From NCBI RefSeq assembly GCF_016920785.2, contig NW_024609884.1, positions 81,447,346 through 81,511,345 on the forward strand: a stretch of 64,000 nucleotides of DNA, written 5' to 3'. Below, one piece after another: positions 33,961 through 46,082 of the stretch. Below the pieces are notes generated by a model. The model had not been told where the DNA came from. It worked only from the letters and a program-made list of their open reading frames with translations, and did not search any database. The first letter of the stretch is position 1; every line of letters starts with the position of its first letter. This stretch comes from Ixodes scapularis (Eukaryota > Arthropoda > Arachnida > Ixodida > Ixodidae). The position numbers and the translations under genes were made by a program.

Positions 33961-34479
33961 AGGAGAACAACAACATACATTCGACGAGCTAAAGCGACGA
34001 CTCAAGTCGCTTCCGATTCTTGGCCATTTCGCAAAATCAGCCGAAACGGAAGTTCACACGAACGCCAGCAATACACGACTTGGAGTGGTACTGGTCCAAC
34101 GACAAGAGGGTACAAAGTGCGTGATCGCTTACGCTAGTCGGACGCTGTCGAACGCGGAAAGAAATTACTCGACGACCGAGAAGGACTGTCCTGCCGTCGT
34201 TTGGGCCATCACGAAATTCCGATCGTACTTATACGGGAGCCCTTTCGAAGTGGTCACCGACTATCACTCAATATGCTGGTTAGCGAACCTGAAGGACCCA
34301 TCGGGACGCCTCGCTCGATAGGGCCTACGACTGCAAAAGTACGACGTGACCGTGATCTACAAGTCAGCCCGAAAACACAGTGACGCCGATTTCCTGCCCA
34401 CAGCCCCCTTCGAGTCAGCTACCGACTGCGCCAAAGACGACGGCGACGATCGCTTTCTTCGCGCAGTAGCGTTAACGGC
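33961..34479 (+). pseudogene. Ty3/gypsy element 1: RNase H domain
   Basis: The frame at 34085-34321 reads VIAYASRTLSNAERNYSTTE then KDCPAVVWAITKFRSYLYG and FEVVTDYHSICWLANLKDPS. These are the conserved RNase H blocks of gypsy pol, including E and D of the active site; the usual TDH is TDY here. A stop at 34319 ends the frame. Confidence 0.78.
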
Positions 34480-35536
34480 ATGGCAGCGCTCCAACGGGAC
34501 GATCCTGAACTTCGAGCACTGATCGACCACTTGGAGGGACGAAGGGGAACGATTCTCCGAGCCTTTTGGCGTGCCGTACCAACATTGGCCGTCCGGCAAA
34601 GTTTTCTCTACAAAAAGAACTTCGAGGAGAGCAACTCGACGTGGCTCCTGGTAATCCCTAGAAGTCTTCGAAAAGAGATCTTCAAAGCCTGTCACGGCGA
34701 CCTGACAACTGGTCACCTTGGCTGCAGCAGGACTCTCGCAAGGATCCGAGAGAAGTACTAATGGCCCAGGCTTCCGAAGACTGTGGACCTCTACACAGGA
34801 TCGTGTCACGAGTGCCAGCGACGGAAGAAACCGCCGAAAAAGCCGGCAGGCTAGCTCCTGCAGCCGATTGCGCCCAGACTGCACCGTTCCAGCAGATTGG
34901 AATCGATCGACTTGGACCTTTACCGCCGCCAACGCAGGGGAACCGTTGGATAATCGTGGCAATTGATTTTCTCACTCGGTACGCCTAAACAAAAGCACTC
35001 CCATCGGGAAACGCTCTGGAAGTTGCCAAGTTCTTCATAGAGTTTATCGTCTTTCGACGCGGCGCTCCCCAAGTCCTGATTACGGACAGAGGCTCATCAT
35101 TCGTGGCGCAACTGACACAGGAGATACTCCGCCTGAGCCACACCGACCACTGTCGAACGATGGCATACCGCCCGCAGACCAACGGGCTGACGGAGCGATT
35201 GAACAAGACCATCTCGGACAAGATCCCGATGTACGTGGACGTGGAACACAAGACGTGGAATGAGGTGTTGCCCTACGTCACGTTTGCGTGCAACATGGCG
35301 GTTCAAGAAACCATTGGAATTACACCTTTTTGGGTGTTGCACGGCAAAAAGGTGACGACGATGCTCGACACCATGCTGCGCCTCGACATGAGGGACGACG
35401 ACACCGAACACGCCCAGCTGGTCACCCAACGGGCAGAATACGTACGTCAGCTAGCCCGCGCCTTCAGATAAAGGAGCAACAACGTGTCGACGATGGCCGG
35501 TACAACCTTCGCCGCCGCCACGTGGAGCTACAATAG
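34480..35536 (+). pseudogene. Ty3/gypsy element 1: integrase, with stops; 3' LTR not present
   Basis: The zinc-binding HHCC region (HGDLTTGHLGCSRTLARIRE, then CHECQRRKKPP) spans a stop at 34759. The core has IDRLGPLPPPTQ, VLITDRGSSFVAQL and TNGLTERLNK, giving the D, D and E of the active site across two frames. It ends near YNLRRRHVELQ at 35536. No copy of the LTR follows, so the 3' end is lost. Confidence 0.8.
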
Positions 35537-35880
35537 TAAAGTATTAAGGTGGGCTCGTTGGATATGCATTTTAAATATAAATAGCGCGAAGGTCAAGTAC
35601 AGTCTGACGGAACAAGCGCTAACTTAAAACAGTCCTTTTAATATTGACACGGCAGACGAGAAAGAGGTAGCGTTCTCTCGTCTTTCTTTTCGGCATGAAA
35701 AGATTCCCAAAATAAAATATTTTTGATGGAAAGAGGAAGTTACGTTGAATGAACGGAGAAGTAACTTAAAAAAAAGGAAGAGGAGGACGTTACGTTAAAA
35801 TAACTGAGAAATAGGAGGAAGAAGCGGAAGTTGCTGACAGTAAACCAGTGAAACAACCTCAAGTAGGAAAGTTAAGGTAA
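35537..35880. other. Purine-rich spacer, nothing recognised
   Basis: Several GGAAGAGG-like and TTACGTT words occur but no clear element ends. Confidence 0.4.
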
Positions 35881-36540
35881 CAGAGTTCTTTGTCACTTAA
35901 TACCATTGATGGTGCAGTGACACAGAAGTTCTTCTCTTCTTTGATGGTCACTGCTCCGTATAGTTCCCTTGATTTTCTCTCGAGGAACCTTCGAAGGACC
36001 TTTGTTGTTGTAAGTATCGGTTTGCAGTGACAGTCTTACGTGGACTGCGTGATGCCCCGATGGGGTTGATATGAGTGACGAAGCATGTTCACGTAACCTG
36101 GTGTGCACGCAGCGGCCAGACTGACCAGCATATACTTAAGCCACATGTGAAAGGTATCTCATATATAACCTGGCTTTAGAAAGGTTATACATGTTTGATT
36201 GTGCGCCTGGTCGCATTCATTGCAACATTCCTCTGGGGTATTTAACATAGGACGATGCTTCTTTAGCTTGTCTGGTGCTGATAAAACGACAGAGATGTCA
36301 TACCTGGCAGCCACCTTTTTCATGCTGTGTGATACCCGGTGAATGTGGGGCATTAAAGCCGGGCGTTGACATTTGTAATTGGCTTTTGCTTTCTGTCTGT
36401 GGGAGTTGATCATTCTTTCTACAGCATCGTACAATGTGGTACTTGGATATTCAGAGGTCTTGAGTCGGTGCATTAGTTCTAGCCCTGAGATAGGGTGTGG
36501 GTGTGTACGCCCATTCGCCGCCGTGGCCTCAGCGAGAAAT
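35880..36540 (-). pseudogene. Second type of Penelope-like element fragment, minus strand
   Basis: The minus strand reads MPHIHRVSHSMKKVAARYDI, SVVLSAPDKLKKHRP and the cysteine cluster CCNECDQ, typical of the linker and endonuclease region of tick Penelope-like elements. A frame change then leads to CVHTRLREHASSLISTPSGH, the end of the GIY-YIG domain. It differs in sequence from the copies near exon A, so it is an independent insertion. Confidence 0.72.
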
Positions 36541-36790
36541 TGCTAAATTGAAATACCCTGCTGACACTGCTCTTTCGAGAACTACCTGGTGGTCCCCAAA
36601 ACGCCTGAGGGGGCTTCGAATGCCAGCGTCGTCATGATAGTGTTAGATGTTTTCACGCGACACTCTGGGCGACTAAAATTTGAACACGACATGTTCTTGC
36701 AGTTTCTTTACCTAAAATTGAACTAAGGTAGCGATTTGGGCGAGTTGGTATACGTTATTCATGGTGAAAAACAGCTCAAAAACGAGGACG

Positions 36791-36843
36791 ACGAGAAGGA
36801 ACAAACACGAGAGGACGAAACTGTCGTGTTTGTTCCTTCTCGT
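36791..36843. repeat. Perfect hairpin, 20-base arms
   Basis: ACGAGAAGGAACAAACACGA and its exact complement are separated by 13 bases. Confidence 0.82.
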
Positions 36844-36928
36844 TCCTAAAATTGAAGTTCACGGAGCGCCATGTGTGTTGGCTCTACCACCCTCGCACTA
36901 AGGAGGGACTCTTGCTTTTTGATTTTTT

Positions 36929-37700
36929 TCACTCGAATAAGGGACATCGCGTCATCGTGTCTGCAGGTGGCCCTAGAGAGGTGTTGCCACCATACCCCAC
37001 AGGAAAGCTTTGGAAAGCAGGTTGAACGACTTAGAACCGCGGGCTTCCCAGTTTTAGTTTTGTTTGCGGTGGCGGAAAAGCCACCAAGGAAGATAAAGAC
37101 CGGAAATCAACCACATAGAGAACGACCAAATAAGAGGTCAGAAGTAAACTCTTACATACACAAGATCTCTCATAATATGAAAAAGATAGCGGGGCGCTAC
37201 AATGTACCTGTTGTCTTTACGACGGCAAGAAAGATGTCGCAGTTATGCGCCAAGGTGGCTGACAGAGCTCCGAGAGGGAACAAATGTGCTAAATTACAGG
37301 ACTAAGTACGTTGAGTGCGCTGCCGGGGTGGTCTATCGTATTCCTCTAAGCTATGGCCAAGACATCGGCCAGTTTGGCCGATGTGTTAATGAACGAGCAC
37401 GTACACGCGCACATGCACTTTCGCAGCGGTCTACCACTAGGGCACCTTCCTTTACAATGTGTCACACGCATGTGTCAGCCGAAGTTTGACAGCACGATTT
37501 TGGGAAAACTTGCTGACAGAACTGCAAGGGAATTGTTGGAGGCATACGAGATAGGAGTGGAGGGTGATAATTGTGTCAGTCAAACATCGGTGTATTTACA
37601 CAAGAAAGAAATAACCTTTTTGAACACGTGTTGACGCTATGATAGTGTGGTCGGTCACCCTCGGTGTTTTCTTTTTATTAAACTTTCAGCTGAAATTCGG
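36929..37700 (+). pseudogene. Penelope-like element fragment of unit 2, plus strand
   Basis: It reads HTPQESFGKQVERLRTAGFP, then IHKISHNMKKIAGRYNVPVV, and after a frame change YVECAAGVVYRIPLSYGQDI, GQFGRCVNERARTRAH. This is the C-terminal reverse transcriptase extension and GIY-YIG endonuclease of Penelope-like elements. The usual GQTGRC is GQFGRC. Homologous pieces precede A1 and A3, so it was in the unit before duplication. Confidence 0.8.
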
Positions 37701-37892
37701 CGCTTGTCCTGTCCATTCCTCCCTTCGTCTGTGTATTTTTGCGCGCTGGTACCAGTTTGTAATTATGAACCAACTCGCCAGTATTGCTACATCGATTAGC
37801 TATCGAATGAAGGCTCAGAAGACACGCTTTTGGATAGAAGCGAATAAGCTGTCTTCCTGAAGGCGCGATTTAAGAAGGAGACGACCACGTAC

Positions 37893-38198
37893 CTGCTTGT
37901 TCCGTTGTAAAGTTGGTCGTGATCTCTGGACCGGGTTCGACGGTCACAGCGTGTACTGAGATTGTGTAGACGGTGTATGGGTGTAGCTCTTCGAGGTTGA
38001 CGCGCTGCGACGACATGGGCACAATTAGATTGTTCTCAGTTTGCTCGATCGGACTGCACGGAAGGACCGGGCGCAGCGGCCTGTAGGCGACGCCGTATTC
38101 ACGAATGTGACCATTGGGCGTGGCCGGTGGTAACCAGGTGAAGGTCGCCTGCCGTGCGAAGCTTCTTGTCACCTGAAGTTGCCGAACTTCGCTGGGCG
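37893..38198 (-). CDS. Exon A2: FN3 domain (second copy of exon A)
   Basis: This 306-base, phase 1-1 exon encodes a complete FN3 domain beginning APSEVRQLQV. The acceptor is CATGCAG and the donor is CAG/GTACGT, where A1 and A3 have GTAAGT. The tryptophan in FTWLPPATPNGHI, the LHPYTVYTISV strand and the NFT glycosylation motif are all kept. No stop or frameshift is present. The introns on both sides are large and hold a decayed gypsy element (5' side of B2) and a LINE (5' side of A2). Confidence 0.86.
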
Positions 38199-38761
38199 CT
38201 GCATGGAAAAAGAAATGACGCGAAAGTAACCCTCTGGTAATTTTTTTGTTTGTTGGCTCTTTCATTATACTCTTTTTTGCTTTAACTGGACTGTTTTACG
38301 CAAGGGCATGTAGCTTTTGCCTGTGTCTCGCAACCGTCTAACTTTAAATGGTTCGAAATATGACAGGGTAAACGGTTTCAGTTGGTTGCGTCCTAATTTC
38401 GCAGATTGTCCAGCGTCTGTAAAGCGCCTAATATTCTGTGTCTTTAGTCAGGAGGCAGCTTTCATCAGGGAATGATAACCGCTGTGTCTTCCACACGTAA
38501 GGAAGTGGCCGAAAGCTGCTGGAACGTCATATATTGCTGCCAACTCTGCGGTTCAACATCTAGCGTTCAACGCTAATTGTGCCTGCATGGGAAGCCCCGC
38601 TGAACTTCAATACGGCGAGCAAGTATTCTAATACGAGTCTTTGGCGCACCGGAAGGCCAAGAGGGGAACGCCAATCACAGGGCAATTCAGAGAACGCATA
38701 GATAAAGCGCGACGAAAAGGCTGCGAAGCTTGCGCCAACATTGGTTCAAGTCGAGGGGAAA

Positions 38762-41262
38762 GAAGAGGATTTGTTACTAGTCAAAACAGTATAACAGCAA
38801 GAAAATCGTCTCACCTATTGAATTTTATACATTTTAATGACCTTAGTCAATTAAACGGGTTTGATAACAGCGCTGGGAACGTCCTTGATCTTTTTCTTTC
38901 AAATGTGCCAATCATCGGCTTAACTCTTGCCGATGTTTCACTTGTTAAGGTTGACGATTTTCACCCACCCTTTATTGTTGCCTTCCATAATTCGTTGAAA
39001 TCTGCAGCTCTCCCAAAGCAGACGTATTACTCTTTCAACACAGGCGATTATTTTGGTCTTGATAGGTTTTTGAAAATTACGACTAGTCATCCATTTTGAA
39101 GGACGATTCAGTCGACTCAGCGGCGAAGTCGTTTACGACGGTAGTGAGTAATGTAATGGAAAACTTTATTCCAAAACGGTCATCGAAACCTGGAAAGTAT
39201 CCTTCGTGGTATTCTAAAGATCTAATATATTACATAAAGAAAAAATCACATTGTCACAAATTGTACAAAAAACAAAATGGATCGCAAATGTGGTATGCTA
39301 AGTTCAGCATTTATCGGTCTCTTGTTAAAAAGTTGTTTATTCATGACGAGTGTGTGCATTTAAACGCAGTAGAAAACAGTATTTTTCACAAACCAGATAA
39401 GTTTTGGAAATTTGCTTGACAACATACAAAAGGCAGTACACACGGTATCTGTCTAAGAAGAAATTCTGATTATCTGTCTAACCCGAAGGATATCGCTAAC
39501 TTTTTTGCAAGTCATTTCAGTGGTATCTTTTCCTCCAATGTTCCTAAAGATAGTGCATTTCTTGACGATCCTGTCTACTCTGATCTTTGTGCAGTAGACA
39601 AATTCACTGTTAGCGAGATCTTGGCGGCTATAAGGAAACTGAAGCCGAAACTAACATCTGGTACAGATCATGTTCCTAACTTTATTGTTAAAGGTTGCTC
39701 GAATCTGTTTGCGTCTATCTTAGAGCATATATTTAATATTTCATTGAGTAAGGGTATATTTCCATCTCTGTGGAAAGAGTCTATTGTTGTTCCTATTTAT
39801 AAGACGGGGGATACTTCGCAAGTTGGGAACTGTCGCCCTGTATCATTGCTATGTTCTTTTTCAAAGGTATTTGAGATAGTGATGCACACCCGTCTGTCTT
39901 TTTATTTCAAGCGCTGTATCAGTTCTTTTCAGCACGGTTTTAACAAGGGGCGCTCAGTCGAGACAAACGTCTGTACCTTCCTTGATTATTCAGTGCCTTT
40001 TGTTTGTAATCGCGGTCAAGTTGACGTTGTTTATTTTTACCTCTCGAAAGCCTTTGACAAGATGAACCACGCTTTGCTGCTGCACAAATTGTCACGTAAT
40101 GGCGTTTCTCCTGTGCTTTTATTAAGGCTTGAAAGCTACCTGACTGACCGTCGTTGTGTCGTACGCATTTTAAATAACTTCTCTGATCCTTTTTATCCGT
40201 CATCGGGAGTACCACAGGGTTCCAATTTGGGTCCACTATTGTTTTTGATCTTTATTAATGAGATATCTACTTGTGTAGTAGACGCAAACGTGCTGTTATT
40301 CGCAGACGACATCAAGCTCTTCTTAAGTATTAATTTGATCGACGACTGTGACCTTCTTCAGAGTGACGCATCGCATATTTTAGACTGGTGTCGGGAAAAT
40401 TGCTTAATCATCAATCCAGAAAAAACTAAGGTCATGTCTTTCAGTGAAAAACGTGAAATTATACACTATTCATACTCAATTGATGATAAGTGCATTGTAA
40501 GAGTATCATCGCTTCGTGATCTCGGAGTGTACTTTGACACTACTCTATCCTTTGGCTGCCAAGTCGCCCATATTGCCTGTTATGCATTCAGATTACTTGG
40601 AATGATTACTCGATTAACTAGAAAGTTTGCGAACTATGCTTGTTTCCTTCGTTTATTTTGTTCTATTATCAAATCGAGACTAGACTTTGGCTCTGTGGTG
40701 TGGAATTCACTGACACTACGTGATGCAGCTAAAATAGAGTGAGTTCAGAGACGTTTTGTGCGCATAATCTATGACAAATACCTTGGCCGAAGGCATTTTT
40801 ACAACTATGAACTCCTGCTCGACAAATTAGGCCTACAGTGTCTATCCCTCAGAAGATTATCGCGCAATGTTGCCTTCTTGTATAAAATAGTTCACGGGGA
40901 TATTGATTCAACACTTTTGTTCACAGTGAACTTTAACGTACCGACTCGCTCAAATAGGACAGCTCTCACTTTTTATCCCCACAATCAACACATGACATCA
41001 CCAACAACAAGAATGCAGACAAGTGTAAACAATCTTGGGCATGAAAAGTTCGATATTTTTTATAGATACGTAAATCTCAGTAGACAATTAGATGAGATTA
41101 TTTTCCGTCGCTAAAAATGTACTGTCGTGTTTTGTTGCATGCAAGTTTTATCAGTTGAGCATGTTTTACAGTTGTGCATTTTTTTTTCACAGTGCCACAT
41201 TGTAGACCTTTGTTGGTTGTTAATTGGCACAAATAAAGGCATTATGATGATGATGATGATGA
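38762..41262 (+). pseudogene. LINE in unit 2: endonuclease end, reverse transcriptase, (ATG)n tail
   Basis: It begins inside the endonuclease (LDLFLSNVPIIGLTLADVSL). Reverse transcriptase runs at 39621-40742: LWKESIVVPIYKTGDTSQVG, VDVVYFYLSKAFDKMNHALL (motif A), SSGVPQGSNLGPLLFLIFIN and LLFADDIKLFL (motif C). The C-terminal part follows a single stop at 40741 (IE-stop-VQRRFVRIIYDKYLG) and ends at 41114. There is one frameshift near 39085 and stops near 39417 and 40741. The tail ends in ATG repeats. Unit 1 has the unoccupied site near 24285-24300. Few defects make it one of the younger insertions. Confidence 0.82.
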
Positions 41263-41289
41263 AGAGCACGTGGGCACATTTCGGGAACG

Positions 41290-41453
41290 CACGAGGTGCG
41301 CGAAACGCAGACGAACTTGCACGCAGTATATATATACTCTTGGACGTACCGGTCCTCAGCGGACATAACTGACCACTCTGTCGTCCACCGACAGGAGGTT
41401 CCGTCGGGCGTGTCCAGACGGAGCCGGACGGTCAGCTCACCTGAGTAAATCAA
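41290..41453 (-). other. Second copy of the conserved SGELTVRLRLD block
   Basis: It reads IYSGELTVRLRLDTPDGTSC after TTTACTCAG and can end at CCG/GTACGT. It matches the block near 24213-24449 and lies in the corresponding place between B3 and A2. See that entry for the doubts about an exon. Confidence 0.3.
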
Positions 41454-41536
41454 AAACTATGTTTTCTCTATACTTTGTACACTAAGAAATATTACGTGTT
41501 ACTGTGGCGCTTATTCGGCCCAAATGAAGTGAAGAA

Positions 41537-42091
41537 TATATATTCACTAAGATACCAGATATCGTTAGTTTAGACTCTTTAAAACAAGTTGAAAACACAT
41601 TTACAACATGGTGTTTGCAAAATCAGATGTAAAGATTTTTATATACATAGATGTTCTCTTTATAAATTACTTCACCTTATCTGTGCAGTGTAGATCCGTT
41701 GTATTGCGAGGCGGAATTGTATTGTTCTAAATGCTTACGGTTAAAAGTTGTCGTTTCATTGTATGGTTCTTATAAAAAAAGAACGTTCCCGTTTTTTTGG
41801 TGGGCGTGATATTTCGTATGTCAACTGTTTGATTCTGATAATGAGAAAACAAGATATAAATTTTTCTTCTTTCTTTGTTTTTAAATATTTTCAAAATGAG
41901 TGAACTTGTCATTGATGAATTGTTGTTGTTTTGTTTGTGTTTTGTTTGTTTTTCAACGCAAATGGCAGCGTTGTATAAATAACTATTCGTGGTTGCGGGC
42001 CACATCGTACAAGCCTTTAGGTTTTGACGGACGAGATTTTCTGTATTGTACAAAAGAACAATAAAAATTATTATTACTATTATTATTATAG
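41537..42091 (+). mobile_element. Short 5'-truncated LINE tail ending in (ATT)n, specific to unit 3
   Basis: Units 1 and 2 run from GAAGTAAAGAATA to AGCCAATTCTAT. Here the flanks are separated by about 550 bases that open with LDSLKQVENTFTTWCLQNQM in one frame and end with AACAATAAAAATTATTATTA. The simple-repeat tail and start inside a protein point to a truncated LINE; the clade is unknown. Confidence 0.62.
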
Positions 42092-42686
42092 GTCCGCCAA
42101 TTCAATTTTCTTTCCATTTCACAATTTGTTTCAGTCGTAGTAGACGCCAGAATAGCCTCAACGATTTTCTGATGGTTTTCAGATAATAGGCTTACCGATC
42201 ATTTTTCCATAGACAAAACCAGTTTTTATTTTCTTTCTTTTCACTCCGGAGGTTTCTTGTGTTTACGTTCTAAATTAATGAATGCACGAGCTTCGAGCAC
42301 CTCTGTACTAAATCCCAGCGCGATAAGTTAAGAAACCGATTTATGCGCTCAGTTTAAAGTGCGTACAATCTATATTTCGCCCACGCTGCAGCTCTGCTGG
42401 CCGCATTTCGGCCAGCCGAGCTAGGCGCTGCTTCCTCTCCTGTGTTTCGTTCGTCCGCCTTGCAGGCTTAGCAGCGGCATTCGTTGCCTGACGCTTCTTT
42501 CGCTGTTCACCTTGTTGATCGGTTTCCGCATTTCTTCTCCTTCGTTCATAATCCATCTTTCTTGCCGCCTACTGCTTGGTTCAAACGCCATTTTATACCA
42601 CAAAGCAAGGCATACCCGCTCGGCACATCTGCATGTTCAGACTCGCCCCAGCATCTACGTGCGTACTGGCTTCCGCCAGTGCGCAT

Positions 42687-42872
42687 CAACAAATCGCGAA
42701 AAATAGGTCCCGCGAACTATCCCGGTACAACGTAAACACATCGGAATCTATATTGAGATCCCCCCGCGTCACGAAAAATTAGAACCCGCGAATTATTCTA
42801 ATATTTCGGCTTTGACCTAAATCGCGATATACTGAGCTCGCAAAAAATAAGTCGTTTACAGTATTTCTGGTT
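42687..42872. repeat. CGCGAA-rich dispersed repeat, copy 2
   Basis: It reads AATCGCGAAAAATAGGTCCC, CGCGAATTATTC and AAAAATAAGTCGTTTACAG, as in the copy at 13128. It is not found at this place in units 1 or 2. Confidence 0.6.
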
Positions 42873-42919
42873 ACAAGCTTTTTTGTAAAGATAGGACAAC
42901 CGGTCGAGGAGGGTGAGAG

Positions 42920-43339
42920 GGGGGGGGGTGTTAATAGCAATCAAGGAGTATTTTGCTTACAATCTTAGCAATGTATCATCACCCTTGGAGATGCTTTAGG
43001 TACGCTGCAGCTCTGCTAGCTCCACAATCCTCGTCGGGGTGTGCTACCGTCCTTCTCGCAGCGACGTTTTATTTACATCTTTTGCAAATAAAGGCCTCTC
43101 ATTTGTGACTAATAAATTCCTTCGATCCAAGCTTCTGCTCTTCGGCGACTTCAAGTACCCAGGAATTTAGTTGTCAGACTTATCAGTACAATCAGCCTCA
43201 TATCCAACCGAGCGCTTTGAGTTCATTGACGTTTGCCATACTTTTTATCTCGCACAGGTTGCAAATGAGCCCACAAGAACCACAACACATACATCTATCA
43301 TTCTCAACCTGATCCTGACATCCGAACCTAATAGCTTAA
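42920..43339 (+). pseudogene. LINE (plus copy), endonuclease part before the transposon insertion
   Basis: It reads VLIAIKEYFAYNLSNVSSPL, VGVCYRPSRSDVLFTSFA, LLLFGDFKYPGI and then RTTTHTSIILNLILTSEPNS. These are the middle and C-terminal blocks of an APE-type endonuclease of a non-LTR element, with two stops. It is broken at 43339 by a DNA transposon and resumes at 46083. The minus-strand relative at 50.95 kb shows the same region unbroken. Confidence 0.75.
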
Positions 43340-46082
43340 AGGGCAACTCCGGTCCATACTTTCGATTTTGGGATTATGACTGTTTTTAGTGCAGTCAGCG
43401 TCTCTGAATTGCAAGGTGCAATTTTTTTCTCCTTATTGTGCGCAGTTTTAAAGATATCGACGCCTCAAAGTTTTGCTTGGGGCGCGGCCAACAAAACCGA
43501 AACTAGCCGCTCGAGGCCCCGGCAACACTGGGAATCGGCTGCTATGTGAAGGTGACGTCAAGATCGTTCTTGATAAACGAGTACGCAGACCGAGCGGCAC
43601 CTACCTCTGTTGCGCTAGCTGTCTAAAGATAGGAGGTAAGCTGATTTTGTTTTAATGGACTTCTTCCAAAACCGACGCGCCCCATCGCGGCGAAATACGG
43701 CGCAGTGCACTCTGGGAACTAGTTGGCCGCTCAGTTTCGGTTTCGACTGAGCAGCTCCATCTCATGCTATCGCGCCGCGACCGAACGCGCTGCTTGCGTT
43801 TTCGATTATCTGGCTTTTCACGAACGTACAATACACTCATTTTGGAGCGATACAAAATGAACACCGGGGCACTTTCCTTGGTTCCGGAAACACCGGCAAA
43901 CGTCCGCTTCTCGTTACTTCATTGGGCGAGAAGCAAGCCGCATCCTCACAGGAGTATCAAAGTTGAGCCCAGCGTTGACGCATAAACATTTAAGGAAACG
44001 CAATAAATTTGACCTCACTACTGTACCAAAGTTACTATTATGTCTTCCTCGTGTCATCATGTATCTCCCACTCAAATTTTAAGCTGATAGAAGATTAAGT
44101 TTTCGCAAACGCTGAGATCGGCTAGCTACGACGGAGGCCCTAACAAGCGTCCCTACTCCTCGCTAAGCCTTTTTGGACGAGCTTTTACTGACGCCCAAGA
44201 TCTGTGCCTGAACGGTGTGTCTGAAATTATCTCGGCATACTCAGGCAGGAAGAAAGCAAACACATAACAAATATAATGGCCATTAGCAACCGTCAAATGA
44301 CTTTGAATAATTTCGTTCGTTTGGCGCACCGCATAGGGGTTCATGCCCGTCCGGCGTACTTCAGGCGAACGGTGCGACGTTTTTCACACAAGTGCTCGAC
44401 TTTTGCTTTCTTAAAACGGTTTGTATGTGCGAATTTGCGTATACGATTGCAGGATAACGTTATGCGCATACGCGATGTTGAATATTAATAAAATGCAAGT
44501 GGGTGGGGACTTCGTTTCGTGTAATGCTGCGGGTCAGTACAGATAAGAGATAAGAAGTGAGCTTTTCAATGGCGCCTCCGAGTTTTACCACACGTACTCA
44601 GGCGTATTAAGAAAACAGTAATTGCAAAGAGTAATATTTCGTCTATGGACGCACGAAACAAACAAACTTCCTGATCGACAACACTAATGTAAAGGCGCGA
44701 GCTCGATGTGTGCATACTTATTGGTTGCTGCAGCTTGTTAATTCGTACACAAGCAAGATCCCAGAGCTTCGCAGCGTCGACATTCCCCGCACTGGCTGGT
44801 TTACATACCTCGAAACGCTAACAGAAAGGCTCAAGTACAAACATCCAACAAGCATGTGTTAAGACAAGCTATACGTCTCGGGCTTGTGCTAAAGCTTCGA
44901 GGTCTGGCCATTTAGGTTAGTTTAGAGACCACAAACGACGCTCTCGGGACCGGAAAACGACGACGTGTCGACGTGTCGATCGAAACCGAAACCCTGCCAC
45001 TCTCCTCCCTGGCCAACTAGTTCCCAGAGTGCAACGCGCGCCGTGTTGCATGCAGGGCTTTATGGAAGTAGTCTATTCTGTATACGTGGTAGTTATCCAG
45101 CCTATGTAGCCAGAGTTAGTGCGTATACCCAAAAAGCTAGGGATTGAAAAACCCGTGAACTCGTGCGGTGCCATACTCGGCGGCGGCCGCCGTGCGTGCG
45201 TTATGCCGTACTCGTCGGTTGTATACCCAAAAGCTAGCGACTGGAAAACGAGTGAACTCGTTCGCTGCCGTACTCGTCGCTAGGCCTAAATTGTCATCGG
45301 GGCTCCGTGGATGGAGCGGAGTTGCTCTACGCCGCGCTGCCAGTGACGTACAGTACTGGGGGCCCTCTCGCTTTCGCGCTGCTGGTCAGTCCCAGACACG
45401 AAGCTTTGAGGCTCTCCGGCGGGGGCCGCGGCGCCCGAACACACGTGTGCTGGACTGTACACGTCTGTTTTTTTGTTCTTTTTTCCTCGCGCGCGTAAAA
45501 GCCGAAGTCCAAAGTCCACTCGTCGAACAGCGTTCACCCACACCTTCTCCAATTTCCGGTCCGTTGAAAACTTGTGAAAAAGCACCTCCGTGTTGCGCAG
45601 CGGGTTGTTTGAGCAGCCCACAGCTCTACAAGTTGCACTCGGCATCTTTCGAGGAACAGCTGGGCAGTCTTGGGCGCACCGAGTTGCTCGCTAAAACAAG
45701 TCTCGGGGTATTCACAAGGCAAATAAACAAAAGACTATACCGAAGCTACACGGGCTATAGATAAAAGCAACGACTAAACACGCCAACCACAAGCCGAAGT
45801 AGCGGTGGTAGCGGCTCAAAGAAGCGCACTCCGCGCAACGCCCGGACCGGAGGAAAAAAAGAGAACGATACGGACGTTACTGCCCAATGTTGCTTTAGCG
45901 ATCGGCAACCCGCTGGCCGCCCGCTAAGGAGCAGCGGCTTGCGGCGGGTCGCATTTTTATTATCGGCATTAGCTGAGAATGCGGCGTCCGACGGACGTGA
46001 TAATTTGGCTGGGGTCGTATTTTGTGTCACTACATCGATACCAGTAATTTATTTCATTTTGAGTTTTGGCCGGAGTTGCCCT
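43340..46082. mobile_element. Kolobok-like DNA transposon, 2.74 kb, TTAA target duplication, carries a THAP domain
   Basis: TTAA at 43336-43339 and 46083-46086 flank terminal repeats AGGGCAACTCCGG / CCGGAGTTGCCCT. The related LINE on the minus strand (near 50975) has the unoccupied site CAGCTTAAAATC, which proves the insertion point. TTAA duplication, AGGG ends and an encoded THAP zinc finger are three marks of the Kolobok superfamily (piggyBac shares only TTAA). A 22-base internal inverted repeat (GCACTCTGGGAACTAGTTGG) lies at 43707 and 45011. No full transposase was recognised, so it is probably decayed or internally deleted. Confidence 0.78.
45286..45645 (-). pseudogene. THAP zinc-finger domain, N-terminal part, within the Kolobok-like element
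   Basis: The frame starts MPSATCRAVGCSNN, with the first two cysteines of the C2CH finger. It continues with VLFHKFSTDRKLEKVWVNAV RRVDF, matching the FH.FP......W..AV.R motif just after the finger start in THAP proteins. The second C..H pair and the AVPTIF-like box are not in this frame, so the domain is broken or continues after an intron or frameshift. THAP domains bind transposon ends in several DNA transposon families. An overlapping plus-strand open frame is taken as a shadow. Confidence 0.65.

Larger units (their letters stand above)
24436..41440. repeat. Tandem unit 2 (exons B2 and A2 with flanking intron)
   Basis: It is collinear with units 1 and 3. It carries the complete-looking set of ancestral insertions: a minus-strand Penelope fragment near 28.4-29.1 kb, a gypsy element near 29.7-35.5 kb and a plus-strand Penelope fragment near 36.9-37.7 kb. 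Unit-specific insertions include two fold-back elements inside the gypsy leader and a LINE after exon A2. Confidence 0.85.

Noticed and set aside
35537..36960. 3' LTR for gypsy element 1
   Set aside because: No copy of the 29690-29868 sequence was found after integrase, so the element is taken as 3'-truncated.
45168..45764. 198-residue open frame on the plus strand
   Set aside because: It overlaps the THAP frame on the other strand and has a G/C-rich, motif-free composition, so it is treated as a shadow.
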